From: Hanleya hanleyi
Lineage: Eukaryota > Mollusca > Polyplacophora > Lepidopleurida > Hanleyidae
Direction: 5' to 3'
DNA: 64,000 nucleotides
Assembly (NCBI GenBank): GCA_036873755.1
Contig: JAVTVY010025371.1
Location: 1 to 64,000 of the forward strand
The position numbers and the translations under genes are program-made. Of the stretch, positions 44,840-55,568 are shown piece by piece (the first letter of the stretch is position 1; every line of letters starts with the position of its first letter). Below the pieces are notes generated by a model. The model was given only the letters and a program-made list of their open reading frames with translations, was not told the origin of the DNA and searched no databases.

Positions 44840-45785
44840 TGCGTGTCTGAATGACTCGATTTAGACCCTTTTGTCACGAAATAGCACAAGCTGTGGATTT
44901 CAGTTTCATGTGATAACTATAATCATAACGCAATCGCGCTAAAACTTTCACATATTGTGTACTTATATTTTGTCTTGCCGTTACATTAAAACATAAGTAT
45001 TTTTAGGACATCTTATTTTTTCGATTTCAACCGCACCACGTATAGGCCAAAATCCCGCCTTATCGTACCATCACCTTTACTTCCAGGCATCCTCAAAATA
45101 AAGGAGTTTGCCTGCTCTGTCGGAATGTGCAATATATACAATACAAATTCCGTTAGGCTGGTCAAACATGACATGTCCGTGTTGGTCCCATACGGGCCTC
45201 CCACCAGGGAAAATAGGAAAGCTTGGACAAGTTAAATGTAAAAAATGGATAATAATAGTAATGGTAATTGAAGTAGAACAGATACGTTTTAACTAAATTG
45301 TTCAAAGTTGATAAAAAGAATGAACCGTTGCAACTTATGAGACTTTTACTTGGCAGCATATATTTATATTGACCAAAACAATTGAGAATATGCTCAAAAG
45401 TTGAGAACGTTAGGCAACTTTTTTTTAAGATAGAACAATTATGTTTTATAGCTTGCTCTACGCAAGGAGAAGACATCTATGCAGGTAAAGTATGTGCATA
45501 TTGGTCATAAGACAAAGGTAAAAAAAAAAAAATAAAATAAAATAAAAGAAAAAAAAAAGAAAAAAAAAAAAAATTAGGAGTGGTGGGAGGTTTTCTGTGG
45601 ACAATACACCTTTGCATTCCATGATATTGGTCCATTGAAACAAATAGGTCGGTGTTATTGTAAACTATATTACGATTCTATATCCAATAATATTTAAAGT
45701 ATGATATTCGATGTATTAGAATCATCACAATATTTTATATTTACCACCAATATGGACTGAATAATATACAATGATGGCTTCTGTT
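44840..45785. other. non-coding stretch with A-rich tract
   Basis: A-rich low-complexity sequence at about 45518-45575 is the only feature seen. Confidence 0.5.
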
Positions 45786-45796
45786 TCCCGCCAATG

Positions 45797-48399
45797 GGTC
45801 CGTGTAACCTTGCACAATTCAATTTTCGTTTTTTGTTTTTGGTTTCTCAAAATCAAAAATTGAAATTTGACCGTCAATTTTCAATTTTCGTTTTTCGTTT
45901 TCGGTTTCTCAGAATCAAAAATTGAAATTTGACATTCAATTTTCAATTTTCGTTTTTCGTTTTACTTCGCGCAAAAATGAAAATCAAATATTGAAAATTG
46001 CCTCGACTTGTCCGTTTTTCGTTTTTTGATTTTAACTTTGACGCATCAATGTTAACTGCGCACGCGCAAGGCTTCTGATGTCACTTTCGGTCCGCGGAGT
46101 AGTATGGAAAGCGCAAATCGGATTGTTTAGGCAGGTGTGGAGCACAATATGGAAAGCCAGTAGGGGGAAAGATATGGGAGTGTCACCACACGATAGATCC
46201 CTGGAGCCAGGCATTCGAGCTAGATTATAATGGGCCAACTGTGCATGTCCAGAAGTGAGTAGGCATTCGTGCAGTAGGTGTGAGGCATTATATGGAGAAA
46301 AACAGGGTTGATACACATATGAGTTTCATTAAAGTAGGATAAAATATTAAATACGTGGGTACCCTAATCATAACCCCAAAAGGAACTTCCCGCGTCGATG
46401 CGTTGAAGCTTTTGACACCCGCACTTAAAGCGTTGAAGCGTTTTTGACGCTGAACGTTGACGGGCATGTGAACGCTCCAACGATCCAGGTCCCAAAAATA
46501 CAGACTGAAGATTGGACCTGAAGCGTTGAAGCAGTCTGGCATCAAACGTGAAGTTTGTGTGCTTGTTTGAAATGGTGGTTTACGGAACGCTGGCAAAATA
46601 CGGATTTCGCGGCCCATCACCGAGATGCTTACTCTTATTGGTATTAAATCTTTGTTGGTATCTTTATGAATACTATATTTCAAATCAATAACAAATAGCG
46701 GTTGTGTGCATGAATGCTGTTCGCTTTTGTAGCACTCTAAGCATCTATTTTTAGAAATGAGAAAACCTAAGACTGCGTCTTGATTGGCTCAGGCCTCAAA
46801 GCCAATAACTAATGACAACTGCGGGATGCCACCTATCCAGACCTGTCTGGTGCATCTTCACAAGTCCAGGTAAATCGTGAATCCTCTCACAGGGTTTACC
46901 GGGACATTTTTGTTGATTCGAGTGAGTTTTTGTGTCCTTGCCTCAATCTCGAACATTTAATCCCCCGAGGTTATTTTGAATTAGCATGTCGGTATCCCAA
47001 GCCGGCGATTTTTGCTTTGACTCTCGATGACGATTTCAGCCTGACATCAAAGTTAGGTGGCCTTCCGCAGTTTCGTAGTAATGGCCCCTCTCTAATTTCA
47101 TAATACGATAGACTGCCCTTGTTCTGCTACATCATAATTCTTCTTGTCTTCTTAATAGCTTATATCTATAATGCCATCCTATTCAGCATTATCAACGCTG
47201 CAAACGAGTACGTACAAATCGAGTGCTGGCTTCGTCTACACGCTGATCGGGATCATGGAGTAAAGTTTGTCCTGCCTCAGTTATGCCCCTTGGGTGTGCC
47301 TAAAAATCGGGACTCATTTACGGGAAGAAAATCTGACAAAAAACGGTTAGGTTAACACCCCCTTTTTTTTGCCTTTTTAAGTTGAGACCGGACCAGGGAA
47401 CGTGAGTAAGAAGTTTAATTGAAATCGCTCTTACAGATTTTTCTGGAAATTGAGCCGAATTTGACCATTTTTCGACATTTTTAAGGGGTTTTCTAGGAAA
47501 AATGAAGCAAGCATGGAGGAGAATGTTCGAGTTAAATTTTTCTATAACATAGCAGTGTTATATCTTAAAATAATAGTTTCGTCATGCTCTTTCAGAAAAT
47601 ATATACTTATAAGTGATTTGGGTTGAAGGTTTTGCGACAACTGGTGGCCTAAAAACGGACCCATAGTCTATTCCATGCCGAATAAAAGAATCTCCGGAGT
47701 GCACCCTTATGCCAGCGATGTCACATCTCAAACATTGCAGATAGTGGTTTGGCGTAATGAGCTTGCTGAGCCTGTTCAATAATTGGTTTGATTTAGACGA
47801 TACCCCTCGATCTTTGTTTTATCCAGAACTACCGTGGGCGACTAACCAAGGTAATGCATAGATACCCTAACAAATCGATCAATACACTGGCTCCCGAGGA
47901 TGGCCTGGTGGGCCACATGCCTCTCACGCTCCAGACCTCTTATACGACACGATTTGCGTTTTCTATTCTACTCGTCATATCGGAAGTGACATCATAACCC
48001 GCCCACGTGCGAACTTAACATTGATACGTCAAAGTTAAAATCAAACAAAACGAAAAACGGACAAGTCCAGGCAATTTTCAATATTTGATTTTCATTTTTG
48101 CGTCAAGCAAAACGAAAAACGAAAATTGAAAATTGACTGTAAAATATCAATTTTCGTTTTTTGTTTTTGTAATCCCAGAATCAAAAATTGAAAATTGACG
48201 GTCAAATTTCAATTTTTGATTTAAAGATCACAAAAACAAAAAACGAAAATTGAAAATTGAAGGTCAAATTTCAATTTTTGATTTTGAGATTACAGAAACA
48301 AAAAACGAAAATTGAAAATTGACGGTCAAATTTCAATTTTTTATTTTGAGAAACCAAAAACGAAAAACGAAAATTGAACTGTGCAAGGTTACACGGACC
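45797..48399. mobile_element. 2.6 kb TIR element with 6-bp target duplication CCAATG
   Basis: The ends are GGTCCGTGTAACCTTGCAC inverted, flanked by CCAATG on both sides (45791-45796, 48400-48405). The inverted repeat runs about 250-300 bp inward with many short copies of CAATTTTCGTTTTTCGTTTT, then CTTTGACG(C/T)ATCAATGTTAA and a GATGTCACTT block. The 1.9 kb core (46090-47980) has no recognised transposase. Frames at 46288-46683 (-) and 47119-47355 (+) are not identified. Length of the target duplication matches Polinton and Dada families, but I cannot assign it. Confidence 0.8.
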
Positions 48400-48479
48400 C
48401 CAATGTTCCCGAGCGCACGTGATCTTTTTCTTATCCATACATTTCACTCGAAGCACGATATGTTACGATTGTAGTATAG

Positions 48480-48700
48480 AAACACATTATTTGGGATATC
48501 TGCGGATCAATAATAATAATAATAAATAAAAAATGCTGATTTACATAAACTCCGAGGGTTCAATATAGCACCCTATCTCCAATCGATGAACCCTAATACC
48601 AGTCACTGAACCTTTTTTTTAACGAAATGAAAGCTGGGGTTCAAAATAGAACCATAAGGTTCTTCATATCACCCTACCTGAACCCTATTTTCTAAGTGTG
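48480..48700. mobile_element. MITE-like remnant
   Basis: GGTTCAATATAGCACCCTA, AATGAACC-like and GGTTCAAAATAGAACC blocks, together with AACCCTATTTTC near the end, suggest a degraded inverted-repeat element. Confidence 0.35.
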
Positions 48701-48704
48701 TACA

Positions 48705-49200
48705 AATGTTTGTTGTTAGCAAAAGCAGAACAGGCCTTTTGGTTTCGTAACTATTCATTCCTCTTTCTCTGGATTTGAGATAACTGACATACAGGTATAA
48801 AAACAGGTGTTTTGCTGACTATCTCGAATTTTTAAGTACCGGTATAGCATTTTTGTACGCAAATTCTTTCAGCGTTTGCAGCAATCTTTGACTTGGACCA
48901 GTTTTAACGTTGGCGAATAACAATAACCTAACGTCAAATCAATGAGCAAAATGATGTTGATATGGCTTCATTTTCTAACGTTGCTTCACTGGCAAAGAAT
49001 ACATTTAATCAACATTGTATGAACGTTAGCGTGTTTTCGGGGTTAATTTTTTGTCTTTTCGAAATAAAGGTTGTAGCTCACAGATTTCTTCTACGTTAGT
49101 GATATGAAACGGTATGCGTGTGACCTTCGTGAAGTTGGTCGGCAATTAGCGGTTGACAGTTAGCTATTCGAAGGGGACCAGTCACCATTTTATCGATATA
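48705..49200. other. non-coding stretch, nothing recognised
   Basis: No gene or repeat identified. Confidence 0.4.
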
Positions 49201-49229
49201 ATTGTACCTCTATTTTAACCCCTCAATTT

Positions 49230-49515
49230 GGTACTTGGTACATCAACTATGTGGGACATGGTTTATCAGATGACATCATTAGTTCCTGATCCGGCGCGGT
49301 TCTGAATAGCTAACTGCATAATTGATTATCTAACTGGCTATTTTAACCCCTTTCCCGACCGAATATCACCTTGATACACTATGTGAGACAAACTCTACCA
49401 GATGACATCATTAGTTTCCCGATCCGCCGCCGGGTGGGAGGGGGGCGGCTTTTCTGAATAGCTAACTGAATAACTAACTGGCAACCGAAATTCAACCTGA
49501 TACTTGGTACATCAA
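49230..49515 (+). repeat. ~125-130 bp direct repeat units, left cluster
   Basis: Units share CTAACTGGCTATTTTAACCC, TTGATACTTGGTACATCAAC, TATGTGAGAC and CCAGATGACATCATTAGTTT, followed by CCCGATCCGCCG. The same units occur at 50457-50640 and in the same orientation at about 54905-55240. Confidence 0.8.
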
Positions 49516-49520
49516 CTATG

Positions 49521-50456
49521 CAGTGGCGTCGGAAGCGGGGCGGCCAGCCCCCCCCTTCGGCACTCCTTAAACTGACCATGTCCCCACATAAAAATTACAG
49601 ATAGAATGTCAGCCTGCCAGGACGTGTAGTGGTGTGTTATAGGCCTGTTATATTTGTGTTAAACCAGGAAGTCAAATAGAGTCAGACATATTCTTCAATA
49701 TCGATGCGTGTTTATGCGAAACAACTGTGAAAATAGAACCATAAATCTACATACAAAGCGTTCAGATTTATTTCCGGGAAAACGCGTAAAACGCATCTCC
49801 GGCAACCTGAGACTCGGAGCTTCCGGGGTCTAGGCGGCCCCTGGACCCTCGCCTGTCAGGCTGTGAGGATCGCTTATTTTGGCTTTGTGTAAATGAATCG
49901 GTATCACATTGATTCTAATGTTCCATTATGTAAAGGTCATCGGGTTTTTCATGTGTGTTTTTTTATGTGCTAAATATAACTAGAAAGTCAAATGGATTCA
50001 GGCATAAAGTATGATTTTTTCAATATCGATGCGTGTTTAAAAATGCGAAACAAACATGAAAATAGAACCATAAATCTGCATACGAGTGTTTTTCTGGGAA
50101 AACGCATCTTGTGTTTTATCTTTGTGTGAATGAATCGTATCGGTAGGCATATTGGTTTCCCTTCCAAGAACTAAAAGTCATCGTTTTGTATGTTTTAAAT
50201 ATAACTAGACAGTCATATGGATGCAAGCATGAGGTGCGATGTTTTTAATATCGATACATGCTTATAATTGCGAGAAAATCGTGAAAATAGAACCATAAAT
50301 CTGCATGCAATATGATCAATTTTATTTCCGGGAAAACTCTCAGAACGGATCTCCGGCGATCTAGGACCCCGGAGCTTCCGGGACCTAGGCTGGACCCTCG
50401 CCTGTTGGGCTGTGATAGTGGGCCCCCCCACTTTCAATTACGTTCCGACGCCACTG
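49521..50456. mobile_element. 936-bp MITE with CAGTGGCGTCGGAA ends and CTATG target duplication
   Basis: The left end CAGTGGCGTCGGAA and right end TTCCGACGCCACTG are inverted. CTATG flanks both (49516-49520, 50457-50461). Other copies of the surrounding repeat read AACTATGTGAGAC or AACTATGTGGGAC without the insert, giving an empty site. Inside, a block with TCAATATCGATGCGTG, AATAGAACCATAAATCT and CGGAGCTTCCGGG is repeated about three times. No transposase is seen. Confidence 0.85.
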
Positions 50457-50929
50457 CTATGTGAGACAGGATTTACCAGATGACACCATTAGTTTCCCGA
50501 TCCGCTAACTGGCTATTTTATCATTTTCCCCGATCGAAATTCAACTTGATACTTGGTACATCAACATGCTCTACCAGATGACTCCATTAGTTTCCTGATC
50601 CGACGCCAGGGGGCGAGTAGTATAGTCTACTGATATAGACTCATATTTTGCCGGGGGAGGTAACTCTTGGTGGCGACAGGTGGCGTTGTGGTTATGGATT
50701 GCATCAGCATTGGCTGTGTGCCAAGTTTTGACGACTATAGTTCGGTTAACCTTTGACCTTGTATTCCTCCGCGGTGATGCGGTCATGTCTGGCGGTGATG
50801 AAAAAGCTTCCGCGGAGAAAAAGTAGTCCCCAGACTTCAAATACGTTGCATGGTCCGATTGGGTCGAGTGAGGTATCAAAGTGAAGCATTCGTGAAGGGG
50901 CATCTGATGGGCTGGGTGCGGGGTTGAAA

Positions 50930-52190
50930 TAGCGTCATTCTGCGCATGCGCGGTGGACAAAGGGTATGGAAATACACGTTTTGGGATCTAGGGGAGCCCC
51001 TAATGGGTCGATGGAGTTGTATGAGGTATCAATGTGAAGCCTATGTGAGGGGGAATCTGACTGGTCTAGTGTCCCGGGCGTTGTCAACATTCTGCACATG
51101 CGCAGACAGGGAATTGTGGGAAAAGGGTATGGAAATAGACGTTTTGCGGTCGAGGGGAGCCACTAGTTGTCCGATGGGGTCGAGAGAGGTATCAATGTGA
51201 AACATATGTGAGGGTGCATCCGATGGGCTAGGTGTGGGGTTGAAATATCGGCATTCTGCGCATGCGCAGTAGACAAAGGGTATGGAAATACACGTGTTGG
51301 GATCTAGGGGAGCTTCTAATGGGCCGATGGAGTCGAGTGAGGTATCAATGTGAAACATATGTGAGGGGGTTGCATCTGCCTGGACTAGTGTGTCGTCCGT
51401 GTTCAACATTCTGCGCATGCGCAGACAGGGAATTGTGGGAAAAGTGAATTGGAATGAACGTTGTAGGATCTAGGGGAGCCCCTAATGGGCCGATGGAGTC
51501 GTAGGAGGTGTCAATGTGAAGCCTATGTGAGGGGCCATCCGTCAGGACTAGTGTATCGGCTGTTCTCAACATTCTGCACATGCGCAATCAGGGAATTGTG
51601 GGAAAAGGGCATTGGAAAGGACATTTTGGGTCTATTCGGGCCCCTAGTCGTCCGATGGAGTCGAGTGAGGTATCGTTGTGAAGGATACGTGAGGGGGCAT
51701 CCACCTGGACTAGTGTGACGTGGAACGGACGTCATTCTGCGCATGGGCAGTAGACAAACGGTATGGAAATAGACGTGTTGGGGTCTAGGTGGACCACTAA
51801 TGGTTCAATGGAGTTGAGTGAGGTATCAATGTAAAGCAGTCATGAGGGAGCATCCGCCTGGACTAGTGTTTCGTCCGTGTTCGACATTCTGCGTATGCGC
51901 AAACAGGGAATTGTGGGAAACGGGTACGGAAATAGACGTTTTGGGATCTAGGTGAGCCACTAATGGGCCGATGGAGTCGAGTGAGGTAACGTTGTGAAGG
52001 ATACGTGAGGGAGCATCTGCCTGGACTAGAGTTTCGTCCGTTTTCAACATTCTGCGCATGCGCAGACAGGGAATTGTGGGAAAAGGGTTAGAAATAGTCG
52101 TTTTGGGGTCTAGGTGGGCCACTAATGGTCTGATTGAGTCGAGTGAGGTATCAATGTGATGCATACGTGAGGGAGCATCCGCATGGGTGG
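50930..52190 (-). repeat. satellite units, left arm
   Basis: Palindromic GCGCATGCGC-type boxes recur at about 50942, 51100, 51258, 51413, 51580, 51738, 51893 and 52055, spaced 155-167 bp. Some are altered by one or two bases. The orientation is opposite to the units at 7-8 kb. Subtypes with CAGGGAATTGTGGGAAAAG and CAGTAGACAAAGGGTATGG alternate. Confidence 0.9.
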
Positions 52191-53145
52191 ATGGGTGTTA
52201 GGAATATCGTATTTCCGCGCATGCTCAGACACACCGTATTATGGAAATAGACATTTTGAGGCCGATATGGGCCACTATGGGTCGTGGGAGGTGTCAAAGT
52301 GAGGCTTTTGTGGTATAGAGTCAGAATTGCAAGTCGAGTCATTCTGCGCATGGTTGTAGTAAGTAAAGTGGTCAATTTGGGTGTGCGTCCATGGGCGTGT
52401 GTTTTGGGTAGAGATGCACCATCCTTGCTCCAAATGGGTCGTGGGCGGTTCAAAGTGAAGCTCTCGGGGTGTACACTCCGATTTGAGAGATGTTCACGTC
52501 ATTTGTGACGTCATCGGTGACGTCATCAGTACGAGTAATAGCGAAAGTGGGCATTTTGGTATGCGCATGCGCAGTCTGGCCGTAGTATAGAAAGCAGGCA
52601 TTTTGGGGATTCGTGGAGGTTTGTTGAGTGGTTGACCATCCCTGGTCAAATGGACCGTGTGGGGTATCAGTGTGAAGCTCTCGAATGGCTGTCACCCGTC
52701 AAGGCCTTATGCCTTAACGCCTGTCTCAACGGCGTAAAGCCCTAGCATAACGCCTTGACACCATGATACAGACAGATGAGAGAACAACAACAACTACAAC
52801 AAGGATGAGAGAACAACAGCAGGTTTTTTCATATCGTTTATTTTCCCCTCCATCATAACATACCCACGCTGGGGGATCCGCGTTGGGTAGGTTTACAATT
52901 CAAGAAGTCTCTTGTCCAATCAGAGGCCGCCATTTGGCATTGCATCTGCCATAGTCGTTCTTGTCCGTTAGACGTATTCTCAGCTGCTCTTGTCCAATCA
53001 GAAGTCGCCGTTTCAGAAAGTTCCATCTTTGCTCGGTGTGACCTAATATGATTCTTACTCATTCATTCATCCGCCTCAGATAATTGTTTGCGCATTCTGA
53101 GTATCTATCAGTGCATGGGTGAATACATTCTGGGGGCTCCGGAGC
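52190..53145. other. spacer of the inverted duplication
   Basis: The left part holds more diverged satellite-like units (boxes at about 52215, 52345 and 52560). It also contains a TGACGTCATCGGTGACGTCA block near 52508. A hairpin (52697-52750) follows. No gene was found. Confidence 0.6.
52697..52750. repeat. small hairpin
   Basis: TCAAGGCCTTATGCC with AACGCC pairs with GGCGTAAAG and GCATAACGCCTTGA around a nine-base loop. Confidence 0.6.
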
Positions 53146-53149
53146 TTCC

Positions 53150-54300
53150 ATCCACCCATGCTGATGCTCTCTCACGTATGCATCACATTGATACCTCACT
53201 CGACTCAATCAGACCATTAGTGGCCCACCTAGACCCGAAAACGTCTATTTCTAACCCTTTTCCCACAATTCCCTGTCTGCGCATGCGCAGAATGTTGAAA
53301 ACGGACGAAACTCTAGTTCAGGCAGATGCTCCCTCACGTATCCTTCACAGCGATACCTCACTCGACTCCATCGGCCCATTAGTGGCTCACCTAGATCCCA
53401 AAACGTCTATTTCCGTACCCTTTCCCCACAATTCCCTGTTTGCGCATGCGCAGAATGTCGAACACGGACGAAACACTAGTCCAGGCGGATGCTCCCTCAC
53501 GACTGCTTTACATTGATACCTCACTCATCTCCATTGATCCATTAGTGGTCCACCTAGACCCCAAAAACGTCTATTTCCATACCCTTTGTCTACTGCGCAT
53601 GCGCAGGATTACGTCAGTTCCACGTCTTGCTAGTCCAGGTGGATGCCCCATCACGTATCCTTCACAACGATACCTCACTCGACCCCATCGGACGACTAGG
53701 GGCCCGAATAGACCCCAAAATGTCCTTTCCAATGCCCTTTTCCCACAATTCCCTGTCTGCGCATGCGCAGAATGTTGACAACGGCCGAGACACTAGTCCA
53801 GATGGCCCTCACATAGGCTTCACAATGATACCTCATACGACTCCATCGGCCCATTAGAAGCTCCCCATGATCCCAAAACGTGTATTTCCATACCCTTTGT
53901 CCACTGCGCAAGCGCAGAATGCCGATATTTCAACCCCACACCTAGCCCATCGGATGCCCCCTCACATATGTTTCACATTGATACCTCTCTCGACCCCATC
54001 GGACAACTAGTGGCTCCCCTCGACCGCAAAACGTCTATTTCCATACCCTTTTCCCACAATTCCCTGTCTGCGCATGTGCAGAATGTTGACAACGCCCGGG
54101 ACACTAGACCAGTCAGATTCCCCCTCACATAGGCTTCACATTGATACCTCATACAACTTCATCGGCCCATTAGGGGCTCCCATAGATCCCAAAACGTGTA
54201 TTTCCATACCCTTTGTCCACCGCGCATGCGCAGAATGACGCTATTTCAACCCCGCACCCAGCCCATCAGATGCCCCTTCACGAATGCTTCACTTTGATAC
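53150..54300 (+). repeat. satellite units, right arm
   Basis: The same units in + orientation, one unit fewer than the left arm. The subtypes alternate as in the left arm and at 7-8 kb. Confidence 0.9.
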
Positions 54301-54762
54301 CTCACTCGACCCAATCGGACCATGCAACGTATTTGAAGTCTGGGGACTACTTTTTCTCCGCGGAAGCTTTTTCATCACCGCCAGACATGACCGCATCACC
54401 GCGGAGGAATACAAGGTCAAAGGTTAACCGAACTATAGTCGTCAAAACTTGGCACACAGCCAATGCTGATGCAATCCATAACCACAACGCCACCTGTCGC
54501 CACCAAGAGTTACCTCCCCCGGCAAAATATGAGTCTATATCAGTAGACTATACTACTCGCCCCCTGGCGTCGGATCAGGAAACTAATGGAGTCATCTGGT
54601 AGAGCATGTTGATGTACCAAGTATCAAGTTGAATTTCGATCGGGGAAAATGATAAAATAGCCAGTTAGCGGATCGGGAAACTAATGGTGTCATCTGGTAA
54701 ATCCTGTCTCACATAGCAGTGGCGTCGGAACGTAATTGAAAGTGGGGGGGCCCACTATCACA

Positions 54763-54890
54763 GCTTCACTTTTGATACCTCATACGACCCAATCGGACCA
54801 TGCAACGTATTTGAAGCCTGGGGACTACTTTTTCCGCGGAGGAATACAAGGTCAAAGGTTAACCGAACTATAGTCAGTATCAGTAGACAC
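54763..54890 (+). repeat. extra diverged copy of the arm's outer segment
   Basis: Beyond the palindrome, CTTCACTTTTGATACCTCAT to ACCGAACTATAGTC repeats the sequence at 54286-54440 in the same orientation, with an internal deletion after the ACTACTTTTTC block. Confidence 0.75.
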
Positions 54891-54899
54891 CGCTACTGG

Positions 54900-55245
54900 G
54901 GCGCTGTCCTGAATAGCTAACTGCATAATTGAATAGCTAACTGGCTATTTTAACCCCTTTCATGGCCGACTATCATCTTGATACTTTGTACATAACAAGC
55001 TCTACCAGATGACATCATTAGTTTCCCGATCCCACGCCGGGGGAGGGCTGTTCTGAATAGCTAATTGGCTATTTTAATCCCTTTCCCGAACGAATATCAC
55101 CTTGATACTTGGTACCTTAACTATGTGAGAGAAGCCCTACCAGACGACGTCATTAGTTTCCCGATCCGCCGAGAGGGGGCGCTGTTCTGTATAGCTAACT
55201 GAATAGCTAACTTGCTAGTTTAACCCCTTTCTCAAACGAACCAGA
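54900..55245 (+). repeat. ~125-130 bp direct repeat units, right cluster
   Basis: Two to three units with AATAGCTAACTGGCTATTTT, CCAGATGACATCATTAGTTT and GGGGGCGCTGTTCTG. They lie in the same orientation as the units at 49.2-49.5 kb, so the palindrome sits between direct repeats. Confidence 0.8.
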
Positions 55246-55250
55246 TCATC

Positions 55251-55526
55251 ACTTCCGGTAAGCGACGTCACTTCCGGTAAGCGACGTCACTTCCGGTGAG
55301 GACACTTCCGGTAAGCGACGTCACTTCCGGTGAGGACACTTCCGGTAAGCGACGTCACTTCCGGTGAGGACACTTCCGGTAAGCGACGTCACTTCCGGTG
55401 AAGACACTTCCGGTAAGCGACGTCACTTCCGGTAAGCGACGTCACTTCCGGTAAGCGACGTCACTTCCGGTAAGCGACGTCACTTCCGGTAAGGTGAGGA
55501 CACTTCCGGTGAGGACACTTCCGGTG
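55251..55526 (+). repeat. short tandem array of ACTTCCGGT and GACGTCACTTCCGGT motifs
   Basis: About 18 copies of ACTTCCGGT occur, many preceded by GCGACGTC. The reverse complement, ACCGGAAGTGACGTC, matches the two composite ETS/CRE motifs at 8181-8242. Confidence 0.9.
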
Positions 55527-55568
55527 ATGTTGGAAGCTATATGAGATGAAGGGGAACTTGTTGTAGAC

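Larger units (their letters stand above)
50411..54762. repeat. large inverted duplication (palindrome), arms about 1.6-1.8 kb
   Basis: The outer halves are mirror images. The segment 50571-50960 matches the reverse complement of 54213-54602 so closely that the 129-codon translation is identical. Outer ends at 50411 and 54762 match within the MITE end. Farther in, the offset changes by 169 bp, one satellite unit, and the mirrored match continues to about 52190 and 53148. The arms are built mostly of the satellite seen at 7.15-8.18 kb. The spacer is about 950 bp. Confidence 0.93.

Noticed and set aside
46288..47355. Open frames in the core of the TIR element as transposase
   Set aside because: No DDE or other transposase motif is visible; both frames are short.
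50571..54602. 129-codon open frame present twice in the palindrome as a gene pair
   Set aside because: The identity reflects the inverted duplication of non-coding repeats; the translation spans satellite and other repeat families without a domain.
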